Shown here: piece after piece, positions 14,433 through 21,334 of the stretch
Numbering within the stretch: position 1 is the first letter of the stretch
Layout of the letters: each line of letters begins with the position of its first letter
DNA from: BMS3Abin12 sp964487445
Lineage (GTDB): Bacteria > Pseudomonadota > Gammaproteobacteria > 21-64-14
Length of the DNA: 21,334 nt
Direction: 5' to 3'
Assembly (NCBI GenBank): GCA_964487445.1
Contig: CAZAQG010000043.1
Coordinates: 1-21,334 of the forward strand
Notes under the pieces: model-generated
Told to the model about the DNA's origin: nothing
The model's database searches: none
The model's input: only the letters and a program-made list of their open reading frames with translations
Position numbers and translations under genes: made by a program

Positions 14433-15327
14433 GCCCAACCCCTTCCAGGAGTGGCTGCGCTTTCATCAAGCCCGGGTCGAACGGGCCCTGGAGCGCTGGC
14501 TACCCCCCGCGGACACCCACCCCGCTCATCTGCACGAGGCCATGCGCTATGCGGTCCTCGGCGGCGGCAAGCGCATCCGCCCGGCCTTGGTGTATGCCGC
14601 GGGGGCGGCGCTGGACACCCCCGCCTCGACGCTCGACGCGTCGGCCTGCGCCGTCGAGTTGATCCACGCCTATTCCCTGGTGCACGATGACCTCCCGGCC
14701 ATGGACAACGACGACCTGCGCCGTGGCAAGCCCACCTGTCACCGCGCCTATGGAGAGGCCACGGCGTTGCTGGTCGGCGATGCCCTCCAGTCCCTTGCCT
14801 TTCACGCCCTCGCCCACGACCCGGCCCTGCGTGCATCCGCCGAGGCGCGGCTGCGCATGGTCGAGACCCTGGCCATGGCCTCCGGCTCCCGGGGCATGGC
14901 GGGGGGGCAGGCCATCGACCTCGCCGCCGAGGGCCGCACCCTGAATCTGGCCGAACTCGAGGACATGCACATCCACAAGACCGGGGCGCTGATCCGCGCC
15001 GGCGTGCTACTCGGGGCCTACAGCTCGCCGGCCGTGGACGAGGCGCTGCTCGCCAAGCTGGACCACTACGCCAAGTGTATCGGGCTTGCGTTTCAGATTC
15101 GTGACGACATCCTCGATGTGGAGGGCGAGACCGGGACGCTCGGCAAGACCCAGGGGGCGGACGCGGCGCGCGCGAAACCGACCTACCCGGCGATCCTCGG
15201 GCTGGAGCCGGCCAAGGCGCGGGCCCGCGAGCTGTTCGCCGAGACCATGGACACCCTGGCGTCGCTCGACGAGCGGGCCGATCCGTTGCGCTGGATCGCC
15301 TCCTATACCGTGGAGCGCAATCACTGA
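14422..15327 (+). CDS. ispA: Farnesyl diphosphate synthase (geranyltranstransferase)
   Basis: Condenses IPP with DMAPP and GPP to give farnesyl diphosphate, precursor of quinones, undecaprenyl carriers and hopanoids. The 301-aa product shows the substrate motif GGGKRIRP (47-54), first Asp-rich motif DDLPAMDNDD (89-98, bacterial DD-x4-D form), and second Asp-rich motif QIRDDILDVEG (225-235). Tyr84, five residues before the first Asp, and Ser85 match E. coli IspA and favour a C15 product. GTG start lies inside xseB (11-base overlap), indicating coupling. A strong GC hairpin begins three bases after the stop, and dxs follows. Confidence 0.93.
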   Translation: MKNKPNPFQEWLRFHQARVERALERWLPPADTHPAHLHEAMRYAVLGGGKRIRPALVYAAGAALDTPASTLDASACAVELIHAYSLVHDDLPAMDNDDLRRGKPTCHRAYGEATALLVGDALQSLAFHALAHDPALRASAEARLRMVETLAMASGSRGMAGGQAIDLAAEGRTLNLAELEDMHIHKTGALIRAGVLLGAYSSPAVDEALLAKLDHYAKCIGLAFQIRDDILDVEGETGTLGKTQGADAARAKPTYPAILGLEPAKARARELFAETMDTLASLDERADPLRWIASYTVERNH

Positions 15328-15330
15328 GCG

Positions 15331-15354
15331 GCGCGGCGGCGGTTGCCGCCGCGC
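15331..15354. terminator. Strong GC hairpin after ispA (terminator-like or attenuator)
   Basis: GCGCGGCGGC (15331-15340), loop GGTT, GCCGCCGCGC (15345-15354): a perfect 10-bp stem starting three bases after the ispA stop. It is followed by CCCCCTGCC with no T run, so intrinsic termination would be inefficient; partial termination, pausing or 3' end protection of xseB-ispA mRNA is more likely. Confidence 0.5.
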
Positions 15355-15371
15355 GCCCCCTGCCTAATAAT
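15343..15371 (+). promoter_or_regulatory. Candidate internal promoter for dxs
   Basis: TTGCCG (15343-15348, 4 of 6), 17-base spacer and AATAAT (15366-15371, 5 of 6). The predicted start near 15378 gives a leader of about 18 bases before ATG 15396 and argues against the upstream in-frame TTG at 15378. The -35 lies in the hairpin downstream of ispA, so termination and promoter overlap. Confidence 0.42.
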
Positions 15372-15395
15372 GCCGTATTGACCGGTGTGCATCGC

Positions 15396-17300
15396 ATGAC
15401 CAACGATCCCCGATATCCCCTGCTCGCCTCGATCGACGCGCCGGGCGACCTGCGCGCACTGCCCGAGGACCGGCTCGAAGAGCTGGCCCACGAACTGCGC
15501 GCCTTTCTGATCGAATCGGTCTCGCGCACCGGCGGCCACTTGGCGGCGGGACTCGGGACCGTGGAGCTGTCGATCGCCCTGCACTACGTATTCGATACCC
15601 CCGACGACCGTCTCGTCTGGGACGTCGGCCACCAGAGCTATCCGCACAAGATCCTCACGGGGCGCCGGGAGGCCATGGGCACACTGCGCCGGTCCGGCGG
15701 ACTCTCGGGCTTCCCGAGGCGCAACGAGAGCCCCTACGACACCTTCGGCGTCGGCCACTCCAGCACCTCCATCAGCGCCGCGCTGGGAATGGCGCTGGCC
15801 GCGCGGCACACCGGCGCCGCGCGCAAGGCGGTGGCGGTGATCGGCGACGGGGCGATGACCGCGGGCCTCGCCTTCGAGGCCCTGAACCACGCCGGCGACC
15901 TGCACGCGAACCTGCTGGTGGTGCTGAACGACAACGACATGTCCATCTCACCCAACGTCGGCGGCCTCCAAAAACATCTGGGCCGGGTCCTGTCCGGCAA
16001 GTTCTATTCCACGATGCGCGAGGGCGGAAAGAGCGTCCTGCGGCATGTGCCTCCCGTGAAGGAGTTCGCGCGCCGCGCCGAGGAGCACGTGAAGGGCATG
16101 CTGGTCCCCGGCACGCTGTTCGAGGAACTCGGGTTCAACTACATCGGCCCGATCGACGGGCACGACCTGCCGGGACTGGTCCGGACGCTGCGCAACCTGC
16201 GCGAACTCGAAGGTCCGCGCCTGCTCCACGTCGTCACGCGCAAGGGGAAGGGTTTTGCGCCGGCCGAGCGTGACCCCCTCGCCTATCACGGCGTCACCGC
16301 CTTCGACCCGAAGACCGGAGAGGCATTCAAGACGCCCGCTGCAGGCCCCACCTACACGCAGGTCTTCGGGCGCTGGCTGTGCGACATGGCCGAGCGCGAC
16401 CCGGCGCTGGTGGCCATCACACCGGCGATGCGCGAGGGTTCGGGGCTGGTCGAATTCTCCGAACGGTTTGCGGACCGCTATTTCGACGTGGGAATCGCGG
16501 AGCAGCACGCGGTCACCCTGGCCGCGGGTCTCGCCTGCGAGGGCCTGAAGCCCGTGGTCGCCATCTATTCCACCTTCCTGCAACGCGCCTACGATCAGTT
16601 GATCCACGATGTTGCGATCCAGGACCTCCCGGTGCTGTTCGCCATCGACCGCGCCGGGCTGGTCGGGGCCGACGGAGCGACCCATGCCGGGAGCTTCGAC
16701 CTCGCCTACCTGCGCTGTATCCCCAACTTGGTGGTGATGGCGCCCGCCGACGAAAACGAGTGCCGACACATGCTCAACACCGGTTTCCTCCACGACGGCC
16801 CCGCTGCGGTGCGCTATCCGCGCGGGCGCGGGCCCGGCACGGCGATCGAAACCGACCTTGCCCCGCTACCTCTGGGGAAAGGCGAGACCCGCCGCGAGGG
16901 CCGGCGTATCGCCCTGCTGGCGTTCGGCAGCCCGCTGGCTCCCTGTCTGGAGGCCGGTGAGGCGCTGAACGCCACTGTGGTCAATATGCGCTTCGTCAAG
17001 CCGCTGGACGCGGACTTGGTGCTGGACCTCGCCGAGCGCCACGATGTGCTGGTCACCGCCGAGGAGCACACGACGACCGGCGGTGCCGGATCGGCGGTAA
17101 GCGAATGTCTCGCCGCCCATGGCGTCAGTATCCCGATACTGCACCTGGGACTCCCGGACCGGTTTCTGGACCACGCCACCCACGAACAGCAGTTGAAGGA
17201 ATGCAGGCTGGATGCGGAGGGTATCCGTCGATCGATTCAGGAATACCTGGACGGTGAGGGCGCACGTTGCCAAATCGCGCAAAGTCGACTAATATCCTAG
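15396..17300 (+). CDS. dxs: 1-deoxy-D-xylulose-5-phosphate synthase
   Basis: First enzyme of the MEP pathway: a thiamine-diphosphate enzyme joining pyruvate and glyceraldehyde 3-phosphate. From ATG 15396 it is 634 aa (E. coli 620). The N-terminus has SRTGGHLAAGLGTVEL and DVGHQSYPHKILTGR; the TPP motif GDGAMTAGLAFEALNHAG (near 149-166) ends in the usual Asn-containing LNDNDMSIS; a pyrimidine-binding domain carries DVGIAEQHAVTLAAGLA near 362-378 and DGATHAG near 422-428; a transketolase C-domain closes the protein. Upstream in-frame TTG 15378 and GTG 15387 are possible but less well placed. It follows ispA by about 70 bp, so the window makes both the entry and a prenyl-elongation enzyme of isoprenoid synthesis; queD follows 19 bp after the stop. 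Confidence 0.95.
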   Translation: MTNDPRYPLLASIDAPGDLRALPEDRLEELAHELRAFLIESVSRTGGHLAAGLGTVELSIALHYVFDTPDDRLVWDVGHQSYPHKILTGRREAMGTLRRSGGLSGFPRRNESPYDTFGVGHSSTSISAALGMALAARHTGAARKAVAVIGDGAMTAGLAFEALNHAGDLHANLLVVLNDNDMSISPNVGGLQKHLGRVLSGKFYSTMREGGKSVLRHVPPVKEFARRAEEHVKGMLVPGTLFEELGFNYIGPIDGHDLPGLVRTLRNLRELEGPRLLHVVTRKGKGFAPAERDPLAYHGVTAFDPKTGEAFKTPAAGPTYTQVFGRWLCDMAERDPALVAITPAMREGSGLVEFSERFADRYFDVGIAEQHAVTLAAGLACEGLKPVVAIYSTFLQRAYDQLIHDVAIQDLPVLFAIDRAGLVGADGATHAGSFDLAYLRCIPNLVVMAPADENECRHMLNTGFLHDGPAAVRYPRGRGPGTAIETDLAPLPLGKGETRREGRRIALLAFGSPLAPCLEAGEALNATVVNMRFVKPLDADLVLDLAERHDVLVTAEEHTTTGGAGSAVSECLAAHGVSIPILHLGLPDRFLDHATHEQQLKECRLDAEGIRRSIQEYLDGEGARCQIAQSRLIS

Positions 17301-17319
17301 CGTTTTTGTCAACTTCTCT

Positions 17320-17703
17320 ATGGCGGCACACTACACCCTGCGGATCCTGACGGACTTCTCCTCCGCCCATACGCTGCCGGGGTACGCGGGGGTCTGCGCC
17401 CGCATGCATGGGCATAATTGGAAGGTGGAGGTGGAAGTGGAGGCGCGAGCGCTGGATGAAATCGGCATGGGGGTCGACTTCAAGGTCATCAAGGGTGCCG
17501 CCCGGGAACTGGCGGGGCGGCTCGATCACCGGTACCTGAATGAGATCGAACCGTTCGACCGGATCAACCCGACCGCGGAAAACCTGGCCGCCTGGTTTTA
17601 CCGGGGGTTGGCCGAGCGGCTCGACGACGAGCGTGTGCGGGTCCGAGCGGTGACGCTGTGGGAGACCGATCGCGCGTGCGTACGCTACACAGAGGAATCC
17701 TGA
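17320..17703 (+). CDS. queD: 6-carboxytetrahydropterin synthase (QueD / PTPS family)
   Basis: Converts dihydroneopterin triphosphate, made from GTP by the downstream FolE2, to 6-carboxytetrahydropterin for preQ0/queuosine synthesis. The 127-aa product is typical. Zinc ligands H17 (FSSAHTL), H30 and H32 (MHGH) are present, as are catalytic C26, the D69/H70 pair (LDHRYLN) and E115 (WETDRAC). The CxxxHGH arrangement (C26-H30-G-H32) is the QueD form; the PTPS-III folate variant replaces this Cys with Glu, so a folate-bypass role is not favoured. Lies 19 bp after dxs, with a poor SD, and 4 bp before folE2; probably one transcript. The substrate link with folE2 makes the pair functionally coherent. 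Confidence 0.88.
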   Translation: MAAHYTLRILTDFSSAHTLPGYAGVCARMHGHNWKVEVEVEARALDEIGMGVDFKVIKGAARELAGRLDHRYLNEIEPFDRINPTAENLAAWFYRGLAERLDDERVRVRAVTLWETDRACVRYTEES

Positions 17704-17707
17704 GACG

Positions 17708-18574
17708 ATGAAAGCGACCAATCCGGCCCCGGGTGACCCCGCGAGCATCGCCGACGTGCAGAGCAGTGCCGACACGCGACGGATCGCCATCAACAAGGTC
17801 GGGATCAAGGAGATCCGCCACCCCGTGCGCGTCAAGGACCGCTCGGAGGGCGAGCAGCACACCATCGCCACCTTCAATATGTACGTGAACCTGCCCCACG
17901 ACTTTAAGGGCACGCACATGTCGCGGTTCGTCGAGATCCTCAACCGCCACGAGCGCGAGATCAGCGTTCAATCTTTCAAAGACATGCTGCGGGAGATGAC
18001 CGACGTCCTCGAGGTGGGTTCCGGGCATATCGAGATGCGGTTCCCATACTTCGTCACCAAGACGGCACCGGTGACCAAGGTGCGGAGCCTGATGGACTAC
18101 GACGTGAGCCTCATCGGCGAGATTCGCGACGGGGCCGTGCGCACCCACATCCGCGTGGTCGTACCGGTGACGAGCCTGTGCCCCTGCTCCAAGGAGATCT
18201 CCGACTACGGCGCTCACAATCAGCGATCCCATGTAACCATCATGGCGCGCACCTGCGGCTTCATCTGGATCGAGGAATTGATCGATCTGGTGGAGAAAGA
18301 GGCCTCCTGCGAACTCTACGGCCTGCTCAAACGACCCGACGAGAAATACGTCACCGAGCGCGCTTACGACAGCCCGAAGTTCGTCGAGGATATGGTGCGC
18401 GACGTGGCCGTGCGCCTGAACGAGGATGGACGCATCGAGGCCTACGTCGTGGAATCGGAGAACTTCGAGTCTATCCACAATCATTCCGCCTACGCGATGA
18501 TCCAGCGCGACAAGATCCTCGACGGCGATGGTACCGGCAATCCCCGGTCCCGCAGCCGCCCTCCCGCGGGTTGA
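17708..18574 (+). CDS. folE2: GTP cyclohydrolase I type B (FolE2)
   Basis: Opens GTP to dihydroneopterin triphosphate, the shared precursor of folate and queuosine. FolE2 (GCYH-IB) is the non-zinc-requiring alternative to FolE and is favoured under zinc limitation in several bacteria. The 288-aa product carries SLCPCSKEISDYGAHNQRSH (156-175) with C158, catalytic-type C160 and H170, and IHNHSAYA (256-263) with H257; these match the C147, C149, H159 and H246 residues I recall for the Neisseria enzyme. The N-terminus has INKVGIKEIRHPV (28-40) as in the family. Start ATG lies 4 bases after queD's stop. No clear Zur box is seen nearby. A strong 28-bp inverted repeat follows. Confidence 0.93.
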   Translation: MKATNPAPGDPASIADVQSSADTRRIAINKVGIKEIRHPVRVKDRSEGEQHTIATFNMYVNLPHDFKGTHMSRFVEILNRHEREISVQSFKDMLREMTDVLEVGSGHIEMRFPYFVTKTAPVTKVRSLMDYDVSLIGEIRDGAVRTHIRVVVPVTSLCPCSKEISDYGAHNQRSHVTIMARTCGFIWIEELIDLVEKEASCELYGLLKRPDEKYVTERAYDSPKFVEDMVRDVAVRLNEDGRIEAYVVESENFESIHNHSAYAMIQRDKILDGDGTGNPRSRSRPPAG

Positions 18575-18634
18575 TCGCCCCCACACCGGCGGCGATCGCC
18601 CGCAGGGGTGGACTTCGAGGGAACGCGGCGAGCG

Positions 18635-18739
18635 GGGGTTCAAGGGGTCAGAGTACTTGAAATCTCCAGCGATGGCTCAAGAAGTCAGCGTAGTTGGGGT
18701 TTCAAGTACTCTGACCCCTTGAACCCCTCTGACCCCTTG
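18635..18739. repeat. 28-bp perfect inverted repeat, REP/RAYT-like palindromic element
   Basis: Left arm 18635-18662 and right arm 18700-18727 are exact reverse complements (28 bp, no mismatch) around a 37-base interior. The arms contain AAGGGGTCAGAGTACTTGAA; GGGGTCAGAGT-type ends are, in my recollection, common in palindromes linked to REP-associated tyrosine transposases. A further 12-base direct copy TCTGACCCCTTG (18728-18739) follows the one at 18710-18721. No transposase is encoded here. Between folE2 (+) and the TIGR02186 gene (-) it may also terminate transcription from both sides. Confidence 0.8.
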
Positions 18740-18793
18740 CCGCGGAGGGGAAACGTCGTGCCCGAAGGATGTGCCATCCTCGAGTCATGCGTT

Positions 18794-18814
18794 CCCTCAC
18801 CCTCCGGGAGAGGG
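18794..18814. repeat. Short GC palindrome at end of TIGR02186 operon
   Basis: CCCTCACCCTCCGGGAGAGGG forms an imperfect hairpin (CCCTC with GAGGG, inner CTCC with GGGAG partly). Read on the minus strand it begins about nine bases past the stop of the TIGR02186 gene. It resembles a widespread CCCTCTCCCGGAGGG-type intergenic repeat and may mark the transcript end. Confidence 0.45.
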
Positions 18815-18822
18815 GAAGTCGT

Positions 18823-19572
18823 TCAGGTCTCGCCGTCGCGGCGCAGGGCGATGCCGAGCACCAAGCCGAGCGACATGGCGAGGATCGTGAACGCGACTCC
18901 GAACAGCCAGGGGTAGTCGCGCGCCACGTCCGACGCCCATCGCTCCAACCGGACCTCGCGTACGTCCACGGTACGCAGTTGGCGGGAGACGATCCGCCCG
19001 TTGCGGATCAGGTAGATTTCCAGATTGTAGCGCCCGAGCGGAATCTTGGCCGGCAACTCCACGCTGGCGTAGAACAGCCGATCGTGCACCAGGCTCACGG
19101 CGCTGCCGTCCTCGCGGTAGTAGCCGTCGCGCCGTTTGGCCCGGATCAGGGCCGCGCGCCAGTCCTTCATGCCGGCCGGCACATGGGGCGCACTCAGGTG
19201 CGCCACGGCGTGGTGCAACGTCAGCCCGTAGTGCCTGCGCTGCGCCTCGTCGAGCAGCTTTCCGACCGGCGCCGAGGCCAGCAGATAGATCAGCCCGGGC
19301 GCCGTGGGAATGACCATCTTGTCGCTGTTGAGCCAGAACGGGCCGTATTGCGCCTTGCGCGACAGGGCCACCGGCTGGGCGGGCGAACGGACCTTGATGA
19401 GGATCTGCCCACGGCGGGAAAGCGCCCCGAAGATCAGGATCTTCTGACCGGTGAATCGTGTGGTGACATTGACGTGGTCGGTGCCGACCTGCGTGACGAT
19501 ACCCCGTTCCGCGGCGTGCGCGGACCCGAACGCCGTCGCCAGGAGCAGCATCGTGAGTGCGACGATCTTCAT
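18823..19572 (-). CDS. TIGR02186 / Alph_Pro_TM-like membrane-anchored periplasmic protein
   Basis: From ATG 19572 the protein is 249 aa: signal peptide 1-20 (MKIVALTMLLLATAFGSAHA), a periplasmic part and a single C-terminal membrane helix about 220-243 (YPWLFGVAFTILAMSLGLVL) with a short basic tail. Conserved-looking blocks GQKILIFGA (42-50), WLNSDKMVIPTAPGLIYLLAS (about 77-97), and FYASVELPAKIPLGRYNLEIYLIRNG (about 167-190, blocks split for length) fit the uncharacterised TIGR02186 family, first named in alphaproteobacteria. Its ATG overlaps the TauE/SafE stop (ATGA), so translation is coupled; it may be the periplasmic partner of that permease. A longer frame to 19716 runs antisense-like within the permease and lacks sense. 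Function unknown. Confidence 0.75.
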   Translation of the reverse strand: MKIVALTMLLLATAFGSAHAAERGIVTQVGTDHVNVTTRFTGQKILIFGALSRRGQILIKVRSPAQPVALSRKAQYGPFWLNSDKMVIPTAPGLIYLLASAPVGKLLDEAQRRHYGLTLHHAVAHLSAPHVPAGMKDWRAALIRAKRRDGYYREDGSAVSLVHDRLFYASVELPAKIPLGRYNLEIYLIRNGRIVSRQLRTVDVREVRLERWASDVARDYPWLFGVAFTILAMSLGLVLGIALRRDGET

Positions 19573-20519
19573 CCGCGCAGCACGGAAAGGTCGTAGATGT
19601 CCTGCGGCGTGACCAGGATGTCGGCCAACATCTTCAGGGCCACCACCACCACGACCAGCGCCAGCACCAAGCGCAGGCGCTCGGCCGGCAGGCGCACGCT
19701 CAGGCGCGTCCCCCATTGGGTACCGATCGCGGAGCCGACGATCAGCAGGAGTGCGAGGAACGGGTCCACCGCGTGGTTGACCCCCGCCTGCATTGCACTC
19801 ACCACGGCGGTGGTGAACAGCAGTTGGAAGAGCGACGTGCCCACGACCACCTTGGTGGGCATCTTCAGCAGGTAGATCATCACCGGGACCATGATGAACC
19901 CGCCGCCGACCCCCATCAGCGAAGTCAGCACGCCCACGGCCGCCCCCAGGGTGATCGGCACCAGCAGCGAGGTGCGCAGACCCGATATCGGGAACTCGTG
20001 CTGCATCGGCAGACGCGCGGCGAGCGCAGCGAATTTCGGGCCGAGTCCCCCGCCGTCCTTGGAGCCCTTGGTATCCTTGGCGCCCGCCGCACCCGCGGCG
20101 GACCCGCGCACGGCATGAATCGACTCGACCAGCATCGAACTACCGACGACCCCCAGCAGCCCGACGTACAGGAAGGTGACGATGTTGCCGAAATCCCCCC
20201 CCTGTTGCAGAGTCCGCGCGATGTACACACCGACGATTCCACCGGTCCAGCTTCCGAGCAGCAGAAAGATCGCCATTCCGAAGTCGATGTTGCCGAGCCG
20301 CCAGTGCGCATAGCTGCCGGCCGCCGAGGTGCCGACGATTTGCGCGGCGCCGGTGCCCACCGAGACGATGGGAGGGACCCCGATAAAGATCAGTAGGGGC
20401 GTGATCAGGAACCCGCCGCCGACGCCGACGAGCCCGGACAACAGCCCCACCACACCGCCGAACAGCAGAATCATCCACAGGTTCACGTCCATGTGGGCGA
20501 TGGGCAGGAAAATCTCCAT
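19569..20519 (-). CDS. TauE/SafE family permease (DUF81)
   Basis: An inner-membrane permease of the sulfite/organosulfonate exporter superfamily, 316 aa from ATG 20519. It shows the internal duplication of the family: GVGGGFLITP (32-41) in the first half and GVGGGFIMVP (203-212) in the second. Around eight hydrophobic segments can be picked out: about 12-30, 33-50, 81-101, 113-131, 184-202, 205-219, 232-244, 255-270 and 282-300. A 40-residue cytosolic or periplasmic loop rich in Ala, Gly and Lys (138-178) separates the halves. Substrate cannot be read from sequence; sulfite, sulfoacetate or thiosulfate are family options. Upstream of and translationally coupled to the TIGR02186 protein; 66 bp downstream of the USP gene. 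An earlier in-frame start at 20561 is less likely because it reads an Arg-rich prefix. Confidence 0.87.
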   Translation of the reverse strand: MEIFLPIAHMDVNLWMILLFGGVVGLLSGLVGVGGGFLITPLLIFIGVPPIVSVGTGAAQIVGTSAAGSYAHWRLGNIDFGMAIFLLLGSWTGGIVGVYIARTLQQGGDFGNIVTFLYVGLLGVVGSSMLVESIHAVRGSAAGAAGAKDTKGSKDGGGLGPKFAALAARLPMQHEFPISGLRTSLLVPITLGAAVGVLTSLMGVGGGFIMVPVMIYLLKMPTKVVVGTSLFQLLFTTAVVSAMQAGVNHAVDPFLALLLIVGSAIGTQWGTRLSVRLPAERLRLVLALVVVVVALKMLADILVTPQDIYDLSVLRG

Positions 20520-20585
20520 GCGAACACGTTCCCCAGACTCACGAATGGGGCGCGACCGCACGGACCGCGCCGAATCTATCCGGAT

Positions 20586-21119
20586 TTACCGGTTATCACG
20601 ACCGCCCGGCGGAGCGCTCCGGAACTCCGCCATGGCGCTGCAGATATGGGATTCCGGAACATCCGGCGGGACCAGCAGGACCGGCACCGGCAACAGTTCC
20701 GAGAGTTTCGCACCCAAGTGTCCGCTCACGCGGCGTAGCCGCAACTGCGATTTCTTCTCGCTCGCCACGCCGCGTCGCCCCGCCACCACCATCTGGACCT
20801 GCGGGTCTTCCTTGACCACCCTGAGGATTTCCTCCTCGGGCAGGCCTTCGACGATGTAGAACTCCGGAACGACCTCGCAGATCCGGCCGATCTTCCCGGA
20901 GATCTCGGTCAGGGTGGCCTCCGCTTGGCGGCGGATGTCCTCCTTCATGCGCGTCTCGACCCCGGCCCAGAAACTCAGCGCCGGCACGTCGAGGACGTAG
21001 ATCAGCCCCAAGTGTGCGTTCAACAGGCGCGCCAGACGCGCCCCGACCCCCGCGGCCATGAGCGAGTTGGTGGAGCCGTCGATGGCGACCAGGATCGTAC
21101 CGTTATCGGCATTGATCAT
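20586..21119 (-). CDS. Universal stress protein (UspA family), atypical ATP loop
   Basis: From ATG 21119 the protein is 177 aa with a single Usp domain: opening strand TILVAIDGSTNSLMAA (8-23), helix LNAHLGLIYVLDVP, VEGLPEEEILRVVKE (90-104), VQMVVAGRRG (108-117) and final strand PVPVLLVPP. The nucleotide motif G-x2-G-x9-G(S/T) is altered: G114-R-R-G117, then a longer basic insert (EKKSQLRLRR), then G133-H134 in place of Gly-Ser/Thr, so ATP binding is doubtful. First gene of a likely operon with the TauE/SafE permease and the TIGR02186 protein. The longer frame to 21299 is Gly/Ala-rich, lacks a clear SD and was not used; GGGAGA lies about 11 bases before ATG 21119, a weak SD. Confidence 0.87.
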   Translation of the reverse strand: MINADNGTILVAIDGSTNSLMAAGVGARLARLLNAHLGLIYVLDVPALSFWAGVETRMKEDIRRQAEATLTEISGKIGRICEVVPEFYIVEGLPEEEILRVVKEDPQVQMVVAGRRGVASEKKSQLRLRRVSGHLGAKLSELLPVPVLLVPPDVPESHICSAMAEFRSAPPGGRDNR

Positions 21120-21218
21120 GAGACGTCGCGTTCTCCCGGGCGAAGGCGGAATGCGGCAATCGGCCCCGTGGGCGGCGCGGCACAGCAGGAACGGCAGCCC
21201 CCCACCGCCCGAACCCGC

Positions 21219-21240
21219 CCCTGCGGCGTATGCCGCAGGG
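21219..21240. other. Hairpin in the usp leader
   Basis: CCCTGCGGC and GCCGCAGGG pair perfectly (9 bp) around loop GTAT (read on plus strand). It lies 100-121 bases before the usp ATG. If the promoter at 21247-21252 is used it would be the very 5' end of the mRNA, where such hairpins often slow decay; alternatively it terminates something upstream. Confidence 0.45.
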
Positions 21241-21246
21241 AAATAC

Positions 21247-21252
21247 ATCATA
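21247..21252 (-). promoter_or_regulatory. Candidate -10 box for usp operon
   Basis: TATGAT on the minus strand (5 of 6 to TATAAT), in a small AT-rich patch GTGTATGATGTATTT about 130 bases before the usp ATG. The upstream -35 region has no good TTGACA match, so an activator or another sigma factor may be involved, or it is a chance match. The remainder of 21120-21334 shows no gene I can support. Confidence 0.3.
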
Positions 21253-21334
21253 CACGATGACCCGCCGGCGATGGAACCCGCAGCCTCTTCCAATGACACA
21301 TGAGCCTGAACGGGGGGTGTGATTCCAACGTGAG

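Noticed and set aside
17320..17703. PTPS-III (folate bypass) enzyme in place of QueD
   Set aside because: The Cys of CxxxHGH is retained; PTPS-III has Glu at this place. folE2 next door equally serves queuosine.
2340..18674. 13-base word GAAATCTCCAGCG shared near 2341 and 18659
   Set aside because: In a 21-kb window several 13-base matches are expected by chance; flanks differ.
1..21334. CRISPR arrays, tRNA, rRNA, integrase, toxin-antitoxin or phage genes
   Set aside because: Looked for regular spaced repeats, CCA-ended cloverleafs and familiar motifs on both strands and saw none; reading by eye could miss a degenerate tRNA.

Overview
The window is GC-rich DNA from a bacterium, almost certainly a gammaproteobacterium. 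The evidence is a FimX-type protein (a type IV pilus regulator typical of gammaproteobacteria), the xseB-ispA-dxs gene order, and ParC and ParE close to the E. coli lengths. The high GC and redox/sulfur-flavoured accessory genes would fit a Chromatiales/Ectothiorhodospira-like lineage, but that placement is a guess. Dense coding on both strands, mostly housekeeping, with no phage, CRISPR or transposase gene seen.

Layout. 198-2282 (+): FimX-like c-di-GMP receptor (REC-PAS-GGDEF-EAL, all enzymatic motifs degenerate). 2442-3680 (-): DUF1015 protein. 4070-6768 (+): membrane-bound class III adenylate cyclase translationally coupled to a TPR/coiled-coil lipoprotein. 6801-6900: run of 100 N flanked by an exact 55-bp direct duplication, best read as an unresolved contig overlap and not biology. 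6954-11208 (-): parC and parE, the two topoisomerase IV subunits. 11222-11356 (-): possible tiny lipoprotein. 11448-13958 (-): a rubrerythrin / CCG-type iron-sulfur protein / DUF3501 trio, with a perfect FNR-like palindrome upstream. 14193-18574 (+): xseB-ispA-dxs-queD-folE2, joining isoprenoid precursor synthesis to pterin/deazapurine synthesis. 18635-18739: a perfect 28-bp inverted repeat resembling REP/RAYT-mobilised palindromes. 18823-21119 (-): universal stress protein, TauE/SafE-type permease and a TIGR02186-type membrane-anchored periplasmic protein, apparently one operon.

Two second-messenger outputs (c-di-GMP receptor and cAMP synthase) lie within 6 kb, both plausibly linked to surface behaviour. 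The two least understood units are the rubrerythrin/Fe-S/DUF3501 trio, probably an O2- or peroxide-related redox module, and the USP/TauE/TIGR02186 operon, a possible anion export system. Both are recurrent gene sets with no settled function as far as I know. They are the best candidates for undescribed biology here; nothing in the window is a clearly new system.
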